A DNA stretch of 64,000 nt from Alphaproteobacteria bacterium (GCA_018821435.1 JAHJME010000029.1:1-64000), one strand, 5' to 3'; positions 33,240 to 41,524 are shown, counted from the stretch's first letter. The notes: a model not told the origin generated them from the sequence alone. Translations and numbers: made by a program.

Positions 33240-34669
33240 AGCTGCCGGCGCGGCCACGCGCCTCGATCGGATTGCAGCTGGTCGCGTTGATCGTCGCCTG
33301 CCTGTTCGCCACCCACCTGATCGTGTTCGCGGCCATCGTGCTGCTGCCGCCACCGCAGCCGCCGCTGTACCGCCTGACCGAGATCGCCGGCGCGCTGCAG
33401 GGCGGGCCGCTCAACGCCCGGTTCGGCCGGCCGATGCTGCGCACCCTCGCCGATCGGCCGCCGCAGGAACCCGAGGGCCGTCGCCGGGGCGGGATCCAGC
33501 GCGACGCCCTGGCCGTGGCGCTGGGCCGGCCGCGCGAGGACGTCCATTTCGCGCCGCGGCCCCCCACGACGCTCGAAAAGATACTGCTGCCGGAGGGCCG
33601 TCGGATGCTCTTCGAGCATCGGGCGCGGGGCGAGAGACCGCCCGGCCCACCGCATGAACCGCCGCCGCCGCCGGACGAGGCCGGCGGCCCACCCCCGCCG
33701 CCGATGGCGCTGCACATGCGCGGGCCGCGCGAGATGGTGCTGGGCGACTTCACCGCAGCCGTCCGGCGCGCCGACGGCCGGTGGACGGTGGTTCGGTCCA
33801 GTCCCGAGCCGTTCCCCAACGACTGGCAGAAGCGCACGCTGCTGCTGCTGGCCGCGGGCTTCGCGGTGGTTGCTCCCGCAGGCTTGCTGTTCGCCCGCCG
33901 CATCACCGCCCCGCTCAAGCGCTTCTCCGAGGCCGCCGAGCGGCTGGGCCGCGACCCGCACGCGCCGCAGATGACCCTCAGCGGCCCGGCCGAGATCGGC
34001 GCGGCGGCAGAGGCGTTCAACGGCATGCAGGGCCGTCTGAAGCGCTACATCGACGACCGGACCGCCATGGTCGGGGCCATCAGCCACGACCTGCGCACCC
34101 CGCTGGCCCGCATCCGCTTCAAGATGGAAGGCGCCGAGCGCGGCCTGAAGGACACGGTCCTCTCCGACGTCGCCCAGATGGAGCAGATGATCCAGGGCGT
34201 GCTGACCTTCATCCGCAACGAGAGCACGCCGCGCCATCGCGAGCGTCTGGAGCTGCTCTCGCTGGTGGAGTGCGTGGTCGACGACGCCGCCATGGTCGGG
34301 GGCGACGTGGAGCTCTTCGATTCCATGCCCGTCACCGTGGATGGCGACGCCGTGGCCCTGCAGCGCCTGTTCGTGAACTTGGTGGACAACGCCGTGAAGT
34401 ACGGCGGCCAGGCGCGGATCCGGGTCAGCCAGGAGGACGGCCAGGCAGTGGTCGAGATCGAAGACGCCGGCCAAGGCCTGTCGCCCGACGACCTGGAGCG
34501 CGTCTTCCAGCCGTTCTACCGCGCCGACGCGTCACGCAATCTGGACGCCGGCGGGATCGGCCTGGGCCTGCCCATCGCACGCTCCACCGCCCGCGCCCAC
34601 GGCGGCGACGTCGAGCTGATCGCGGCCGACAGGGGCCTGCGCGCCCGGGTGACCCTGCCCATCGCCTGA
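33236..34669 (+). CDS. Sensor histidine kinase with proline-rich periplasmic loop
   Basis: A 477-residue membrane kinase. The first membrane segment (about 12-37) is followed by a periplasmic region of about 160 residues with a Pro/Arg-rich part (PPHEPPPPPDEAGGPPPPP, about 138-156). Then come a second segment (200-221), HAMP, and HisKA with phosphoacceptor His284 in GAISHDLRTPLAR. The ATPase boxes are LVNLVDNAVKYGG, DAGQGL and GIGLGLPIARS. It is the partner of the overlapping response regulator. The low-complexity loop with many Pro and few conserved residues is unusual for a ligand-binding domain. Confidence 0.93.
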   Translation: MKLPARPRASIGLQLVALIVACLFATHLIVFAAIVLLPPPQPPLYRLTEIAGALQGGPLNARFGRPMLRTLADRPPQEPEGRRRGGIQRDALAVALGRPREDVHFAPRPPTTLEKILLPEGRRMLFEHRARGERPPGPPHEPPPPPDEAGGPPPPPMALHMRGPREMVLGDFTAAVRRADGRWTVVRSSPEPFPNDWQKRTLLLLAAGFAVVAPAGLLFARRITAPLKRFSEAAERLGRDPHAPQMTLSGPAEIGAAAEAFNGMQGRLKRYIDDRTAMVGAISHDLRTPLARIRFKMEGAERGLKDTVLSDVAQMEQMIQGVLTFIRNESTPRHRERLELLSLVECVVDDAAMVGGDVELFDSMPVTVDGDAVALQRLFVNLVDNAVKYGGQARIRVSQEDGQAVVEIEDAGQGLSPDDLERVFQPFYRADASRNLDAGGIGLGLPIARSTARAHGGDVELIAADRGLRARVTLPIA

Positions 34670-34678
34670 CGACCGCCA

Positions 34679-34705
34679 TCTAGCGGCACGCACAATGTCA
34701 CTATA
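34679..34705. promoter_or_regulatory. Operator-like site upstream of the sulfatase operon
   Basis: This 27-base stretch matches the reverse complement of the inverted repeat at 38188-38214 in 21 of 27 positions, including an uninterrupted 11-base run AATGTCACTAT and the block GGCAC. It ends 30 bases before the sulfatase start. The TetR protein encoded at 38272 is the natural candidate binder. Confidence 0.65.
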
Positions 34706-34735
34706 TGCTCCACCCAACGATATGGGGTGGGTGCG

Positions 34736-36415
34736 ATGAAGCTCTGGAAATGGCTGGCGGCGATTGTCGTCCTGCTGGTTGTCGCCGTCGGCGTGGCCTA
34801 CGCGAACCGCGCCACGATCCTGTCGATGATCGCCCATTCGCGCCTGCCGCACGTGGCCGCTAACCGGCCCGTGACCTGGGCGCAGGGACCCACCGCCGCG
34901 CCCGCGGGCCAGCGGCCGCCCAACGTGGTGTTCATCCTGGCCGACGACCTCGGCTACAACGACATCACCTTCAACGGCGGCGGCGTGGCGAACGGCGCCG
35001 TGCCCACGCCGAACATCGATTCCATCGGCCGGGACGGCGTGTCGTTCGCCAGCGGCTATGCCGGCAACGCCACCTGCGCCCCGTCGCGCGCGGCGATCAT
35101 GACCGGCCGCTATCCCACCCGCTTCGGCTTCGAGTTCACCCCCGCCCCGGTGGCCTTCGAACGCATGGTCGGCACCGAGGCCGAGCCCGGCTCGCTGGTG
35201 AAGCCGAAATTCTTCAAGGACCGCCTGGCCGACATGCCGCCCGGCAGCACCGCGTCCTCGCCCGAGGCGATGAACACGCTGAGCGTGCCCACGAGCGAGA
35301 TCACCATCGCCGAGGTGTTGCGCACCCGTGGCTATCACACCCTGCACTTCGGCAAGTGGCACTTGGGCGGCAAGGCCGGCTCGCGACCCGAGGATCAGGG
35401 CTTCGACGAAAGCCTGGGCTTCATCGCCGGCGGCTCGATGTACCTGCCGGAGAAGGACAAGGGCGTGGTCAACGCCAAGCAGCCCTGGGACCCCATCGAC
35501 CGCTTCCTGTGGCCCAACCTGCCCTACCAGGTGCAGTTCAACGGCTCGGCGATGTTCGCGCCCAAGGGCTACATGACCGACTACCTGACCGACGAGGCGA
35601 TCCGGTCGATCAAGGCCAACAAGAACCGGCCGTTCTTCATGTACTTCGCGCCGAACGCGATCCACACGCCGCTGCAGGCCAAGAAGGAAGATTACGACGC
35701 CCTACCGCAGATCAAGGACCACCGGCTGCGGGTCTACGGCGCCATGGCCCGGAACCTGGACGCCAACATCGGCCGCATCCTCCAGGCGCTGAAGGACGAG
35801 GGCCTGGACCAGAACACCCTGGTGATCTTCACCAGCGACAACGGCGGCGCCGGCTACATCGGCCTGCCCGAGGTGAACCGCCCCTATCGCGGCTTCAAGT
35901 CGACGTTCTTCGAGGGCGGCATCCACGCGCCGTTCTTCATGCGCTGGCCGGGCGCAATCCCCGCCGGGTCGCGCTATCCCTACCCCGTGGGCCACGTGGA
36001 CATCTTCGCGACCGCCGCCCACGCGGCCGGCGCGGCCATGCCGACCGACCGCAAGATCGACGGCGTCGACCTGATGCCCTTCGTCCAGGGCAAGGCCCCG
36101 GGCCGTCCGCACCAGACGCTGTTCTGGCGCTCGGGCCAGTACAAGGTGGTCCGGGACGGCGACTGGAAGCTGCAGTCCAGCGAGGCCCAGAAGAAGGTCT
36201 GGCTGTACAATCTGGCGACCGACCCGACCGAACGCCGCGAACTGTCCAAGGCCGAGCCGGCCCAGGTCCAGCGCCTGCTGGCGATGATCCGCGCGCAGGA
36301 CGCCGAGAGCGTGAAGCCCATGTGGCCGTCGCTGCTCCAGGGGCCGGTGTTCGTCGATCACCCCAGCGGCCAGCCGCAGAAGCCGGGCGACGAATACATC
36401 CTGTGGGACAACTGA
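34736..36415 (+). CDS. Sulfatase (arylsulfatase family)
   Basis: A 559-residue alkaline-phosphatase-superfamily sulfatase. A hydrophobic N-terminus (residues 6-24) is a signal or membrane anchor. VVFILADDLGYND gives the metal-binding Asp pair, and CAPSRAAIMTGRYPTRFG has Cys114 in C-x-P-S-R, the site turned into formylglycine. FGKWHLGG and FTSDNGG complete the metal site. It needs a formylglycine-generating enzyme, not present here. ATG 34736 follows a GGGGTGGG tract. The next gene starts two bases after its stop. Confidence 0.93.
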   Translation: MKLWKWLAAIVVLLVVAVGVAYANRATILSMIAHSRLPHVAANRPVTWAQGPTAAPAGQRPPNVVFILADDLGYNDITFNGGGVANGAVPTPNIDSIGRDGVSFASGYAGNATCAPSRAAIMTGRYPTRFGFEFTPAPVAFERMVGTEAEPGSLVKPKFFKDRLADMPPGSTASSPEAMNTLSVPTSEITIAEVLRTRGYHTLHFGKWHLGGKAGSRPEDQGFDESLGFIAGGSMYLPEKDKGVVNAKQPWDPIDRFLWPNLPYQVQFNGSAMFAPKGYMTDYLTDEAIRSIKANKNRPFFMYFAPNAIHTPLQAKKEDYDALPQIKDHRLRVYGAMARNLDANIGRILQALKDEGLDQNTLVIFTSDNGGAGYIGLPEVNRPYRGFKSTFFEGGIHAPFFMRWPGAIPAGSRYPYPVGHVDIFATAAHAAGAAMPTDRKIDGVDLMPFVQGKAPGRPHQTLFWRSGQYKVVRDGDWKLQSSEAQKKVWLYNLATDPTERRELSKAEPAQVQRLLAMIRAQDAESVKPMWPSLLQGPVFVDHPSGQPQKPGDEYILWDN

Positions 36416-36417
36416 CG

Positions 36418-36855
36418 GTGGGGCTCCTGCCGCCGTCGACCAACGCGGACTATCGGGGCCACCCGGCCGCGCCTTGGTTCCTGACGCTCGCGGCGCTGCT
36501 GACCATCGTCCCCGGCCTGATCCACAGCTTCCTGCCGGACGGCGGCTCTGGCGTGATCGCCCACCTGGATGTCGGAAACCGGGGGGAACTGGTGCGCGGC
36601 CTGTTCGCGTGGGAGGGCGCGACCCAGCTGGCGTTCGGCCTGGGCATGCTGGCGGTGGCGCTGCGCTACCGCCCGCTGACCCCCTTGTTCCTGGCGCTGG
36701 TGGTGGTCGAGCGCGGGCTGATGGCGCTACAGGGCTGGGTGCTGCTGCCGCCCAGCAACGGACATCATCCACCGGAGCATTTCGCCAGCCCGGTCGAGGT
36801 GGTGCTTGCGTTGATCTTCCTGGGATTGGCGCTGCGGCCCCGACGGACCGTCTAG
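36418..36855 (+). CDS. Small integral membrane protein downstream of sulfatase
   Basis: A 145-residue protein with about four hydrophobic segments (WFLTLAALLTIVPGLIHSF, then LAFGLGMLAVAL, LTPLFLALVVVERGLMAL, and VVLALIFLGLAL). It begins at GTG 36418, two bases after the sulfatase stop, so it is almost certainly cotranslated with it. I do not recognise a family name. Its stop overlaps the convergent DUF1330 gene by four bases. Confidence 0.75.
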   Translation: MGLLPPSTNADYRGHPAAPWFLTLAALLTIVPGLIHSFLPDGGSGVIAHLDVGNRGELVRGLFAWEGATQLAFGLGMLAVALRYRPLTPLFLALVVVERGLMALQGWVLLPPSNGHHPPEHFASPVEVVLALIFLGLALRPRRTV

Positions 36856-37268
36856 AATCCGTCGGACGGCCTGGTCCGGATGTTGAGTTGGCCCGCCAGC
36901 CCGGCCTTGCGGTGATGCTCGATGGCCTGCATCTCAGGCGACAGCGCCATGGCCCGGAACGCCGCGAGCGACGGGTACTCGGCCAAGGCCACCATGTCCC
37001 ACAGGTCTTCCACCTCGCCCAGCAACAGGCCGGTGACGTCGCCCGAATAGCGCACCTTGCCGCCCAGCCCCTCGACCAGCTCGCGGACACGGTCTCCGTA
37101 GCGGGCATAGGCGTCGGCGCCGCTGAGATCCGTATCCGACCCGTCGGCGTATTCCGCCTTCGGCTTGAACTTCAGCAGATTGACCATCACGAAGGGCCCG
37201 TCTTCGGTCCCGCCGAAGAACGCCATCGCCTGTGGAGGCTGCGGGAAGACCGCGTTCTCGACCTTCAT
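36852..37268 (-). CDS. DUF1330 domain protein
   Basis: A 138-residue dimeric alpha/beta-barrel (ferredoxin-like) protein. The DUF1330 features are [29 protein letters not shown], and [20 protein letters not shown] with a terminal [10 protein letters not shown]. Related folds act as small monooxygenases or isomerases. Its start overlaps the haloalkane dehalogenase stop by four bases, so the two act together, likely on the same substrate. Confidence 0.85.
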   Translation of the reverse strand: MKVENAVFPQPPQAMAFFGGTEDGPFVMVNLLKFKPKAEYADGSDTDLSGADAYARYGDRVRELVEGLGGKVRYSGDVTGLLLGEVEDLWDMVALAEYPSLAAFRAMALSPEMQAIEHHRKAGLAGQLNIRTRPSDGF

Positions 37269-38170
37269 CCGGCCGCCCTGTTGATCAGGCCGTCGATGAC
37301 CTCGACGATCTCGGCCGGGCTGTCCTCCTGCAGGAAGTGTCCGCCCGACAGCGTCACGTGCGGCTGCCCTTTGGCGCCCGGCACACGGGCCTGGAACATC
37401 ATATCGCCGCCGCGGGTGACCGCGTCGCCGTCGCTGAAGGCCGTGACGACGGGCTTGTCGAACTGCTCCAGCACGGTCCAGGCGGCGATGTTCTCGGCCA
37501 CCGACCCGTGCTCGGGCGTGACCGGCACCAGCACCGGGAACTGGCGCGCGCCTTCCTTGTAGGTCTCGTCCGGGAACGGCGCGTCATAGGCCGCCACCTC
37601 CGCCTCGGACAGATTGCGTCCCGATCCCATGCTGACGATGCCGCCGATGGGCATGACCGGGATGTTCTGGCTCATCTCCAGCCAGGCCTTGAACCCGTCC
37701 GTCATGCCGCCGCCGACCGGCAGGCCGGTGTTGGCGATCACCAGCCCTGAGAACCGTTCGGGGAACGCCGCCACCAGTCGCAGGCCGATCAGGCCGCCCC
37801 AGTCCTGGCAGAACAGGGTCAGGTCCGTGAGATCCAGGGTGGTCAGCCACTGGCGCATCCACGCCACGTGGCGCTCATAGGTGTAGTCGGTCCGCCGGGC
37901 CGGCTTGTCCGAGCGGCCGAAGCCGATCAGGTCGGGGGCGATCACGCGGCGGCCCTTAGCCACCAGACCGGCGATCACGTGCCGGTACAGATAGGACCAC
38001 GACGGCTCGCCGTGCATCAGCAGGACGGGCGCCCCGTCGCGCGGACCCTCGTCCACGTAGTGCAGCCGCAGGGTCGTGCCGTCGGCGTCGCGGAGATCCA
38101 GGTAGCGCGGCGCATAGGGCCAGTCGGCCAGGCCCTCGAACCGGGCGTCGGGGGTGCGCAACACTTCCAT
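37265..38170 (-). CDS. Haloalkane dehalogenase-like alpha/beta hydrolase
   Basis: A 301-residue enzyme with the layout of haloalkane dehalogenase subfamily I (DhlA/DhmA type). [12 protein letters not shown] holds the oxyanion-hole residue after HG, CQDWGG gives nucleophile Asp123 and halide-stabilising Trp124, SDGDAV the acid, and GGHFLQED the base His278. An Asp rather than Ser nucleophile excludes ordinary esterases. It would hydrolyse a carbon-halogen bond, or, less likely, serve as an epoxide hydrolase. It is first in an operon with DUF1330 and divergent from a TetR gene. Confidence 0.85.
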   Translation of the reverse strand: MEVLRTPDARFEGLADWPYAPRYLDLRDADGTTLRLHYVDEGPRDGAPVLLMHGEPSWSYLYRHVIAGLVAKGRRVIAPDLIGFGRSDKPARRTDYTYERHVAWMRQWLTTLDLTDLTLFCQDWGGLIGLRLVAAFPERFSGLVIANTGLPVGGGMTDGFKAWLEMSQNIPVMPIGGIVSMGSGRNLSEAEVAAYDAPFPDETYKEGARQFPVLVPVTPEHGSVAENIAAWTVLEQFDKPVVTAFSDGDAVTRGGDMMFQARVPGAKGQPHVTLSGGHFLQEDSPAEIVEVIDGLINRAAG

Positions 38171-38187
38171 TCGTCGTCTCCTCGGAT

Positions 38188-38214
38188 AATAGTGACATTA
38201 TGAGTGCCACTATT
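38188..38214. promoter_or_regulatory. Inverted-repeat operator between dehalogenase and TetR genes
   Basis: AATAGTG and CACTATT flank a 13-base centre. The site lies 17 bases before the dehalogenase start and covers the ATG at 38200, which argues that the TetR gene begins at 38272. A close copy lies upstream of the sulfatase gene (34679-34705). Confidence 0.75.
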
Positions 38215-38271
38215 GAACCAAGTCAACGCGGCCCTCTAGACGGCGACCATCGGCGCGGGCGAGATGGCGCC

Positions 38272-38868
38272 ATGACCTCCGCCGCGCCGCCCCAGCCCGA
38301 ACCCGAGGTCGCCGATGGCCGGCGCCGGCGCGGCCTGGACAACCGGGCCCGGATCGTCGCGGCCATGATCGAGATGGTCCGCGCCGAGGAGATCGCCCCC
38401 AGCGCCGAACGCGTCGCCGCCCGCGCCGACGTCGGCCTGCGCACCGTCTTCCGCCATTTTCAGGATATGGACAGCCTGTATCGGGAGATGGCGATGGCCA
38501 TCGAGCGCGAGATCCGGGTGATCATCGACCAGCCGCTGGAGTCGACGCGCGGCCCGGCGCGGGTCATCGAGCTGATCGCCCGCCGGGCCCGCGCGTTCGA
38601 GATCATGTCGCCATTCCGTCGGGCGTCCGAGGCGTTCCGCCACCGCTCGAAGTTTCTCGGCACCGACTATGCCCGGCTGGTGACCAAGCTGCGCGAGATC
38701 CTGGAGCGCGAGCTGCCGCCCGAGGTGGCGCGCGATCCGATGAAGCTGGAAGGCCTGGACCTGCTGCTGAGCTACGAGGCCTGGGCCAGGCTGCGCCGCG
38801 ACCAGGGCTTGAGCGTGGACCAGGCCAAGGCGGTGCTGGAGTCCGCGGCGCGCGCCTTGATCGCCTAA
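38272..38868 (+). CDS. TetR family regulator
   Basis: A 198-residue TetR-type regulator: helix-turn-helix APSAERVAARADVGLRTVFRHF in residues 35-70 and a helical ligand-binding domain after it. The start at 38272 (GGGCGAG upstream) is preferred to ATG 38200, which lies inside the operator. It is divergent from the dehalogenase operon, and the shared operator suggests it also controls the sulfatase operon. Confidence 0.9.
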   Translation: MTSAAPPQPEPEVADGRRRRGLDNRARIVAAMIEMVRAEEIAPSAERVAARADVGLRTVFRHFQDMDSLYREMAMAIEREIRVIIDQPLESTRGPARVIELIARRARAFEIMSPFRRASEAFRHRSKFLGTDYARLVTKLREILERELPPEVARDPMKLEGLDLLLSYEAWARLRRDQGLSVDQAKAVLESAARALIA

Positions 38869-38904
38869 CAGGCGGCTGTCCTGCGACTGGCACACGATCT
38901 CAAG

Positions 38905-40029
38905 TTAAGGATGTAGAGGCCCGAGCGCTTCCAACGCGGGGCCGTCAATTCTGCTTCGCAGCCCTTCGCTATGGCCAAATTTGAAGCCGTGCTCTTCGGT
39001 CCAAGAAAATGTCACGTCGTCGTGTGACACCTTGGTACCCGGAGCCCAAATGGTGTTGAGGAAAGTTGACCTCTTTCCTGATTTGTCGCGACCGATGACG
39101 GTAGTAACGCACGCCTCAGGCCGCCACGTTCTCCAGAAGACCTCGTTGCCTGACAGTCCAGATTTCTCAGATAACATGTCGCGAAGAACGAATTCCGCCT
39201 TCGCGCTCTGCTTTAGTCCTCGTGTAAACGCCAGTATCCGCCCGGTCTCGGCGTCATACGCAACGAACTTGTGCACAAATTGAAGACCCGGGGATCCATC
39301 ATCCTTCTTAGAAATGACCAGGAAGAGGTGGAGGGTGCTTGGACCACGCCGCCAAGCGGGACGAGTCTCTCGGATTTGATATGCCCATTCGACGTATCCT
39401 CCCCACGATTCCACTTCCCGTGTTTCGTGAAGCATTTCTTCTGAGAGGCGGTGAGCATTGATGGTAGCGAAGAGCAAGAATGCGCGGTGGAGAGGCGGAA
39501 AAGAATGGACCTGTTCCGATAGCACTTCGCAATACTTTTGAAGCTCGGGCGCGCCTGTACCTATACCGATACAGTGGCCGAACGCGCCCTCGTCAAAACC
39601 ACTGCCCTCTGGACCGACAAAATTGAGCTCGCCGGCTTCGTCAGCAACGCAGCCTACGACTTGGTGAGCGGCGCGCCCATATTCGTTCTTGTTTCGCCAA
39701 TCGACGGCGGCCCCAATTCGACCCGCAGGGCGGGGATCGCTCAGCAGGTCCGGCAAGAACAGCCTGATGTCATTGAGCGTCTTCTCAATCGGACCACTCT
39801 CGCCGCAAAAGGCGAATGCGCCTGTCTGGATGAGGTTGAGCTTTCGAACTAGAGCAACTGAGGACGGTTGCTGAGCCCATTCTGCGGTCAAATTTCCCGG
39901 AAGAATTTGAGCTGCTCCCTGCTCCCTTTCGACTAGCGTGGCCATAACGTCTGCAAACAGGCACGGGACGACGGTCGCCATTCGGCGCGCGTAATCTCGC
40001 GGCGGACTTATGTACAAGCACCCTGTCAC
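38905..40029 (-). CDS. Orphan protein of unknown function
   Basis: A protein of 374 residues (358 if it starts at ATG 39981). The DNA is clearly less GC-rich and its codons less biased than both neighbours, which suggests recent acquisition. The N-terminal 180 residues have a pattern like a proteasome-type Ntn hydrolase: TVVPCLFADVMATLVERE as the first strands, 'VRKLNLIQTGAFAFCGE' like the 'K.f.i...ig.a.aG' strand and helix, and FGHCIGIGTGAPEL like the 'a.GsGa..A' turn. The catalytic residue cannot be fixed, so this is a weak hint. The second half (STLHLFLVISKK, then FVAYDAETGRILAF) is unplaced. No good ribosome binding site is seen at either start. Confidence 0.6.
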   Translation of the reverse strand: MTGCLYISPPRDYARRMATVVPCLFADVMATLVEREQGAAQILPGNLTAEWAQQPSSVALVRKLNLIQTGAFAFCGESGPIEKTLNDIRLFLPDLLSDPRPAGRIGAAVDWRNKNEYGRAAHQVVGCVADEAGELNFVGPEGSGFDEGAFGHCIGIGTGAPELQKYCEVLSEQVHSFPPLHRAFLLFATINAHRLSEEMLHETREVESWGGYVEWAYQIRETRPAWRRGPSTLHLFLVISKKDDGSPGLQFVHKFVAYDAETGRILAFTRGLKQSAKAEFVLRDMLSEKSGLSGNEVFWRTWRPEACVTTVIGRDKSGKRSTFLNTIWAPGTKVSHDDVTFSWTEEHGFKFGHSEGLRSRIDGPALEALGPLHP

Positions 40030-40204
40030 TTAGGTCTCTGCGGTCGCGTGTTGGCCCCGGCGACGTCGGAAGGCAATGCCAAGAACATTAGTACTGGCTA
40101 TACCTGAGAAGACGTAGACAACCTGCGACGTCCCTCCGCTTCGCTCCCGTGTACGCATGCGTTTCCTCGCGACCGCTGGTCAGGGATCTATCAATGCCCG
40201 GCCG
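40030..40204. other. Short gap without a gene
   Basis: I see no gene or clear terminator here. The base composition stays lower in GC than the surroundings, so the acquired segment with the orphan gene may extend to about 40.15 kb. Confidence 0.4.
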
Positions 40205-40765
40205 CTACGCCTCCAGCTCGATGTCCCAGTAGAGATAGTCGAGCCAGCTTTCGTGCAGATGGTGCGGCGGGAAGCGGCGGCCGCGTTCCTGCAGCTCATG
40301 CGAATTCGGCCGGCGGGGCTTGAGGCGCGGGTGCATGTGCGCCTCGTGCGGGGTGCGCCCGCCCTTGGTGAGATTGCAGCGCGCGCAGGCGGTGACGATG
40401 TTTTCCCAGGTGGTGCGCCCGCCGCGCGAGCGCGGGATCACGTGGTCGAACGTCAGATCCGCATCCGCCGTGCAGTATTGGCAGGTGAAGCTGTCGCGCA
40501 GGAACAGGTTGAAGCGCGTGAAGGCCGGCGGCCGGTCCTGGGTCACGTAGCTCTTAAGCGAAACCACGCTGGGCAGCTTCATCGAGAACGACGGGGAGCG
40601 GACTTCCTGGTCGTAGGTGGAGACCACGTCCACGCGATCGAGGAAGACCGCCTTGATCACGTCCTGCCAGGGCCAGAGCGACAGCGGATAATAGGATAGC
40701 GGCCTGAAGTCGGCGTTGAGCACGAGACAGGGCCAGCCGGACGGCGCTTGCCTAAGCACCTGCAT
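40205..40765 (-). CDS. HNH endonuclease family protein
   Basis: A 186-residue HNH protein. The structural zinc pairs are CQYC and CARCN, and the nuclease core is DHVIPRSRGG followed by TTWENIVTACARCNLTKGG, the H-N-H arrangement. The N-terminal part (LVLNADFRPLSYYPLSLWPW) is the conserved start of the alphaproteobacterial family that is usually chromosomal and not obviously mobile. Its cellular role is not known. ATG 40765 is the only good start. Confidence 0.92.
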   Translation of the reverse strand: MQVLRQAPSGWPCLVLNADFRPLSYYPLSLWPWQDVIKAVFLDRVDVVSTYDQEVRSPSFSMKLPSVVSLKSYVTQDRPPAFTRFNLFLRDSFTCQYCTADADLTFDHVIPRSRGGRTTWENIVTACARCNLTKGGRTPHEAHMHPRLKPRRPNSHELQERGRRFPPHHLHESWLDYLYWDIELEA

Positions 40766-40922
40766 GGCAGGGCCTCCGGACGCGCCTCAGGGCGCTTATG
40801 ACGGTCGACGTAGGACTGAAGACGAAACCCCCAGCAAACGGAACGCGACGTGACTTGAGAAAAATATAGGCCCGATTCGGAGACAACTCTACGACGACGG
40901 GGCCTCCAGGGTGCGGCCAGTG

Positions 40923-40952
40923 GCCTCGCCCGGTCTTGACGACGGGCGAGGC
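40923..40952 (-). terminator. Hairpin after the 33-residue gene
   Basis: A 10-base perfect stem (GCCTCGCCCG/CGGGCGAGGC, 10-base loop) begins 18 bases after the micropeptide stop on the minus strand. There is no T-run, so it may be a weak terminator or a stabilising 3' hairpin. Confidence 0.5.
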
Positions 40953-40970
40953 GCTAGGCGCGGCGCATCA

Positions 40971-41072
40971 TCAGGCGCCGAGGACAGCGGTGGCGCCGGC
41001 GACGGTCAGGGCCAGGCCCACCATCGCGAAGGACACGACCACGTCGAGGATGCGGTTCATCAGCATCGACAT
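40971..41072 (-). CDS. 33-residue single-pass membrane micropeptide
   Basis: A 33-residue reading frame: MSMLMNRILDVV, then a hydrophobic run of about 20 residues ending GATAVLGA and TGA. GGAGA lies six bases before ATG 41072, a hairpin follows it, and its upstream region has two copies of the 19-base motif shared with the neighbouring TetR promoter. The C-terminus resembles that of the 34-residue gene next door (FATAGLGA). It is too short for most gene finders. The ribosome binding site, stop and context support a real gene. Confidence 0.7.
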   Translation of the reverse strand: MSMLMNRILDVVVSFAMVGLALTVAGATAVLGA

Positions 41073-41094
41073 TGCAGGTCTCCATTTTCAGTTT

Positions 41095-41117
41095 GGGGTC
41101 CGGCCGATCCGGACCCC
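41095..41117. repeat. Perfect hairpin in the micropeptide leader
   Basis: GGGGTCCGG and CCGGACCCC form a perfect 9-base stem with a 5-base loop, between the operator-like sites and the micropeptide start at 41072. It would lie in the 5' untranslated RNA and could affect translation or stability. Confidence 0.5.
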
Positions 41118-41123
41118 AGGTCC

Positions 41124-41142
41124 ATCTGGACAGTGATTAGAT
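41124..41142 (+). promoter_or_regulatory. TetR-type operator copy 1
   Basis: ATCTGGACAGTGATTAGAT matches the 19-base motif AT(C/T)TGnACAnnGnT(T/C)AGAT, whose ends ATCT and AGAT are inverted repeats. It lies 52 bases upstream of the 33-residue gene. Confidence 0.65.
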
Positions 41143-41149
41143 AGCAGAT

Positions 41150-41168
41150 ATCTAAACATTGTACAGAT
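41150..41168 (-). promoter_or_regulatory. TetR-type operator copy 2
   Basis: On the minus strand this reads ATCTGTACAATGTTTAGAT, identical to copy 4 at 16 of 19 positions. Copies 1 and 2 start 26 bases apart and point in opposite directions. Confidence 0.65.
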
Positions 41169-41230
41169 AGTTTTTTTCGCCGACCTGCCATGCATTTTCG
41201 CATGCCATTGGGGCGGCGCACCCACAACGA

Positions 41231-41260
41231 AAAAGGGGCCCGCTCAAGGAGGGCCCCTTC
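41231..41260 (-). terminator. Rho-independent terminator of the 34-residue gene
   Basis: On the minus strand a 9-base stem AAGGGGCCC/GGGCCCCTT is followed by a run of T. It lies about 30 bases after the stop of the micropeptide at 41289, so that gene has its own transcript end. Confidence 0.85.
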
Positions 41261-41288
41261 GTTGGATCGACCGTCTAAGTGGGGAGAC

Positions 41289-41393
41289 TTAGGCGCCCAG
41301 GCCCGCCGTGGCGAACGCGGCGACGAGGCCGAGACCCAGGAGGAAGACCGGCGTTGCGCGGTCGAAGAACCGTTCGAACTTCACGAGAGACAT
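41289..41393 (-). CDS. 34-residue single-pass membrane micropeptide
   Basis: A 34-residue reading frame: MSLVKFERFFDRATPVFLLG, then a continuing hydrophobic run ending FATAGLGA and TAA. AAGG lies 8 bases before ATG 41393, and a strong terminator follows. The charged N-terminus plus one membrane helix predicts an inner membrane peptide. Two 19-base operator-like copies lie 48 to 112 bases upstream. Compare the 33-residue gene at 40971. No known family comes to mind. Confidence 0.75.
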   Translation of the reverse strand: MSLVKFERFFDRATPVFLLGLGLVAAFATAGLGA

Positions 41394-41440
41394 GACACAC
41401 ACCTTTTCAGTTGAACCCCAGGGGAGTGGGGACGTTTCTT

Positions 41441-41459
41441 ATTTGAACAGCGCTCAGAT
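41441..41459 (+). promoter_or_regulatory. TetR-type operator copy 3
   Basis: ATTTGAACAGCGCTCAGAT matches copy 4 at 16 of 19 positions. It lies in the divergent region between the 34-residue gene (start 41393) and the TetR gene (start 41525). Confidence 0.65.
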
Positions 41460-41486
41460 GGGGATGCATCTGATTGTCGTCAAGAT

Positions 41487-41505
41487 ATCTGTACAGCGCT
41501 TAGAT
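41487..41505 (+). promoter_or_regulatory. TetR-type operator copy 4
   Basis: ATCTGTACAGCGCTTAGAT lies 20 bases before the TetR start, where binding would repress the regulator itself. A weaker look-alike (ATCTGATTGTCGTCAAGAT, 41468-41486) fills the space between copies 3 and 4. Confidence 0.7.
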
Positions 41506-41524
41506 GTGAACTTATGGTAATCCA

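Noticed and set aside
40911..41144. A plus-strand 77-codon frame across the micropeptide region.
   Set aside because: It has no ribosome binding site, is antisense to the better supported 33-residue frame, and runs through the operator sites.
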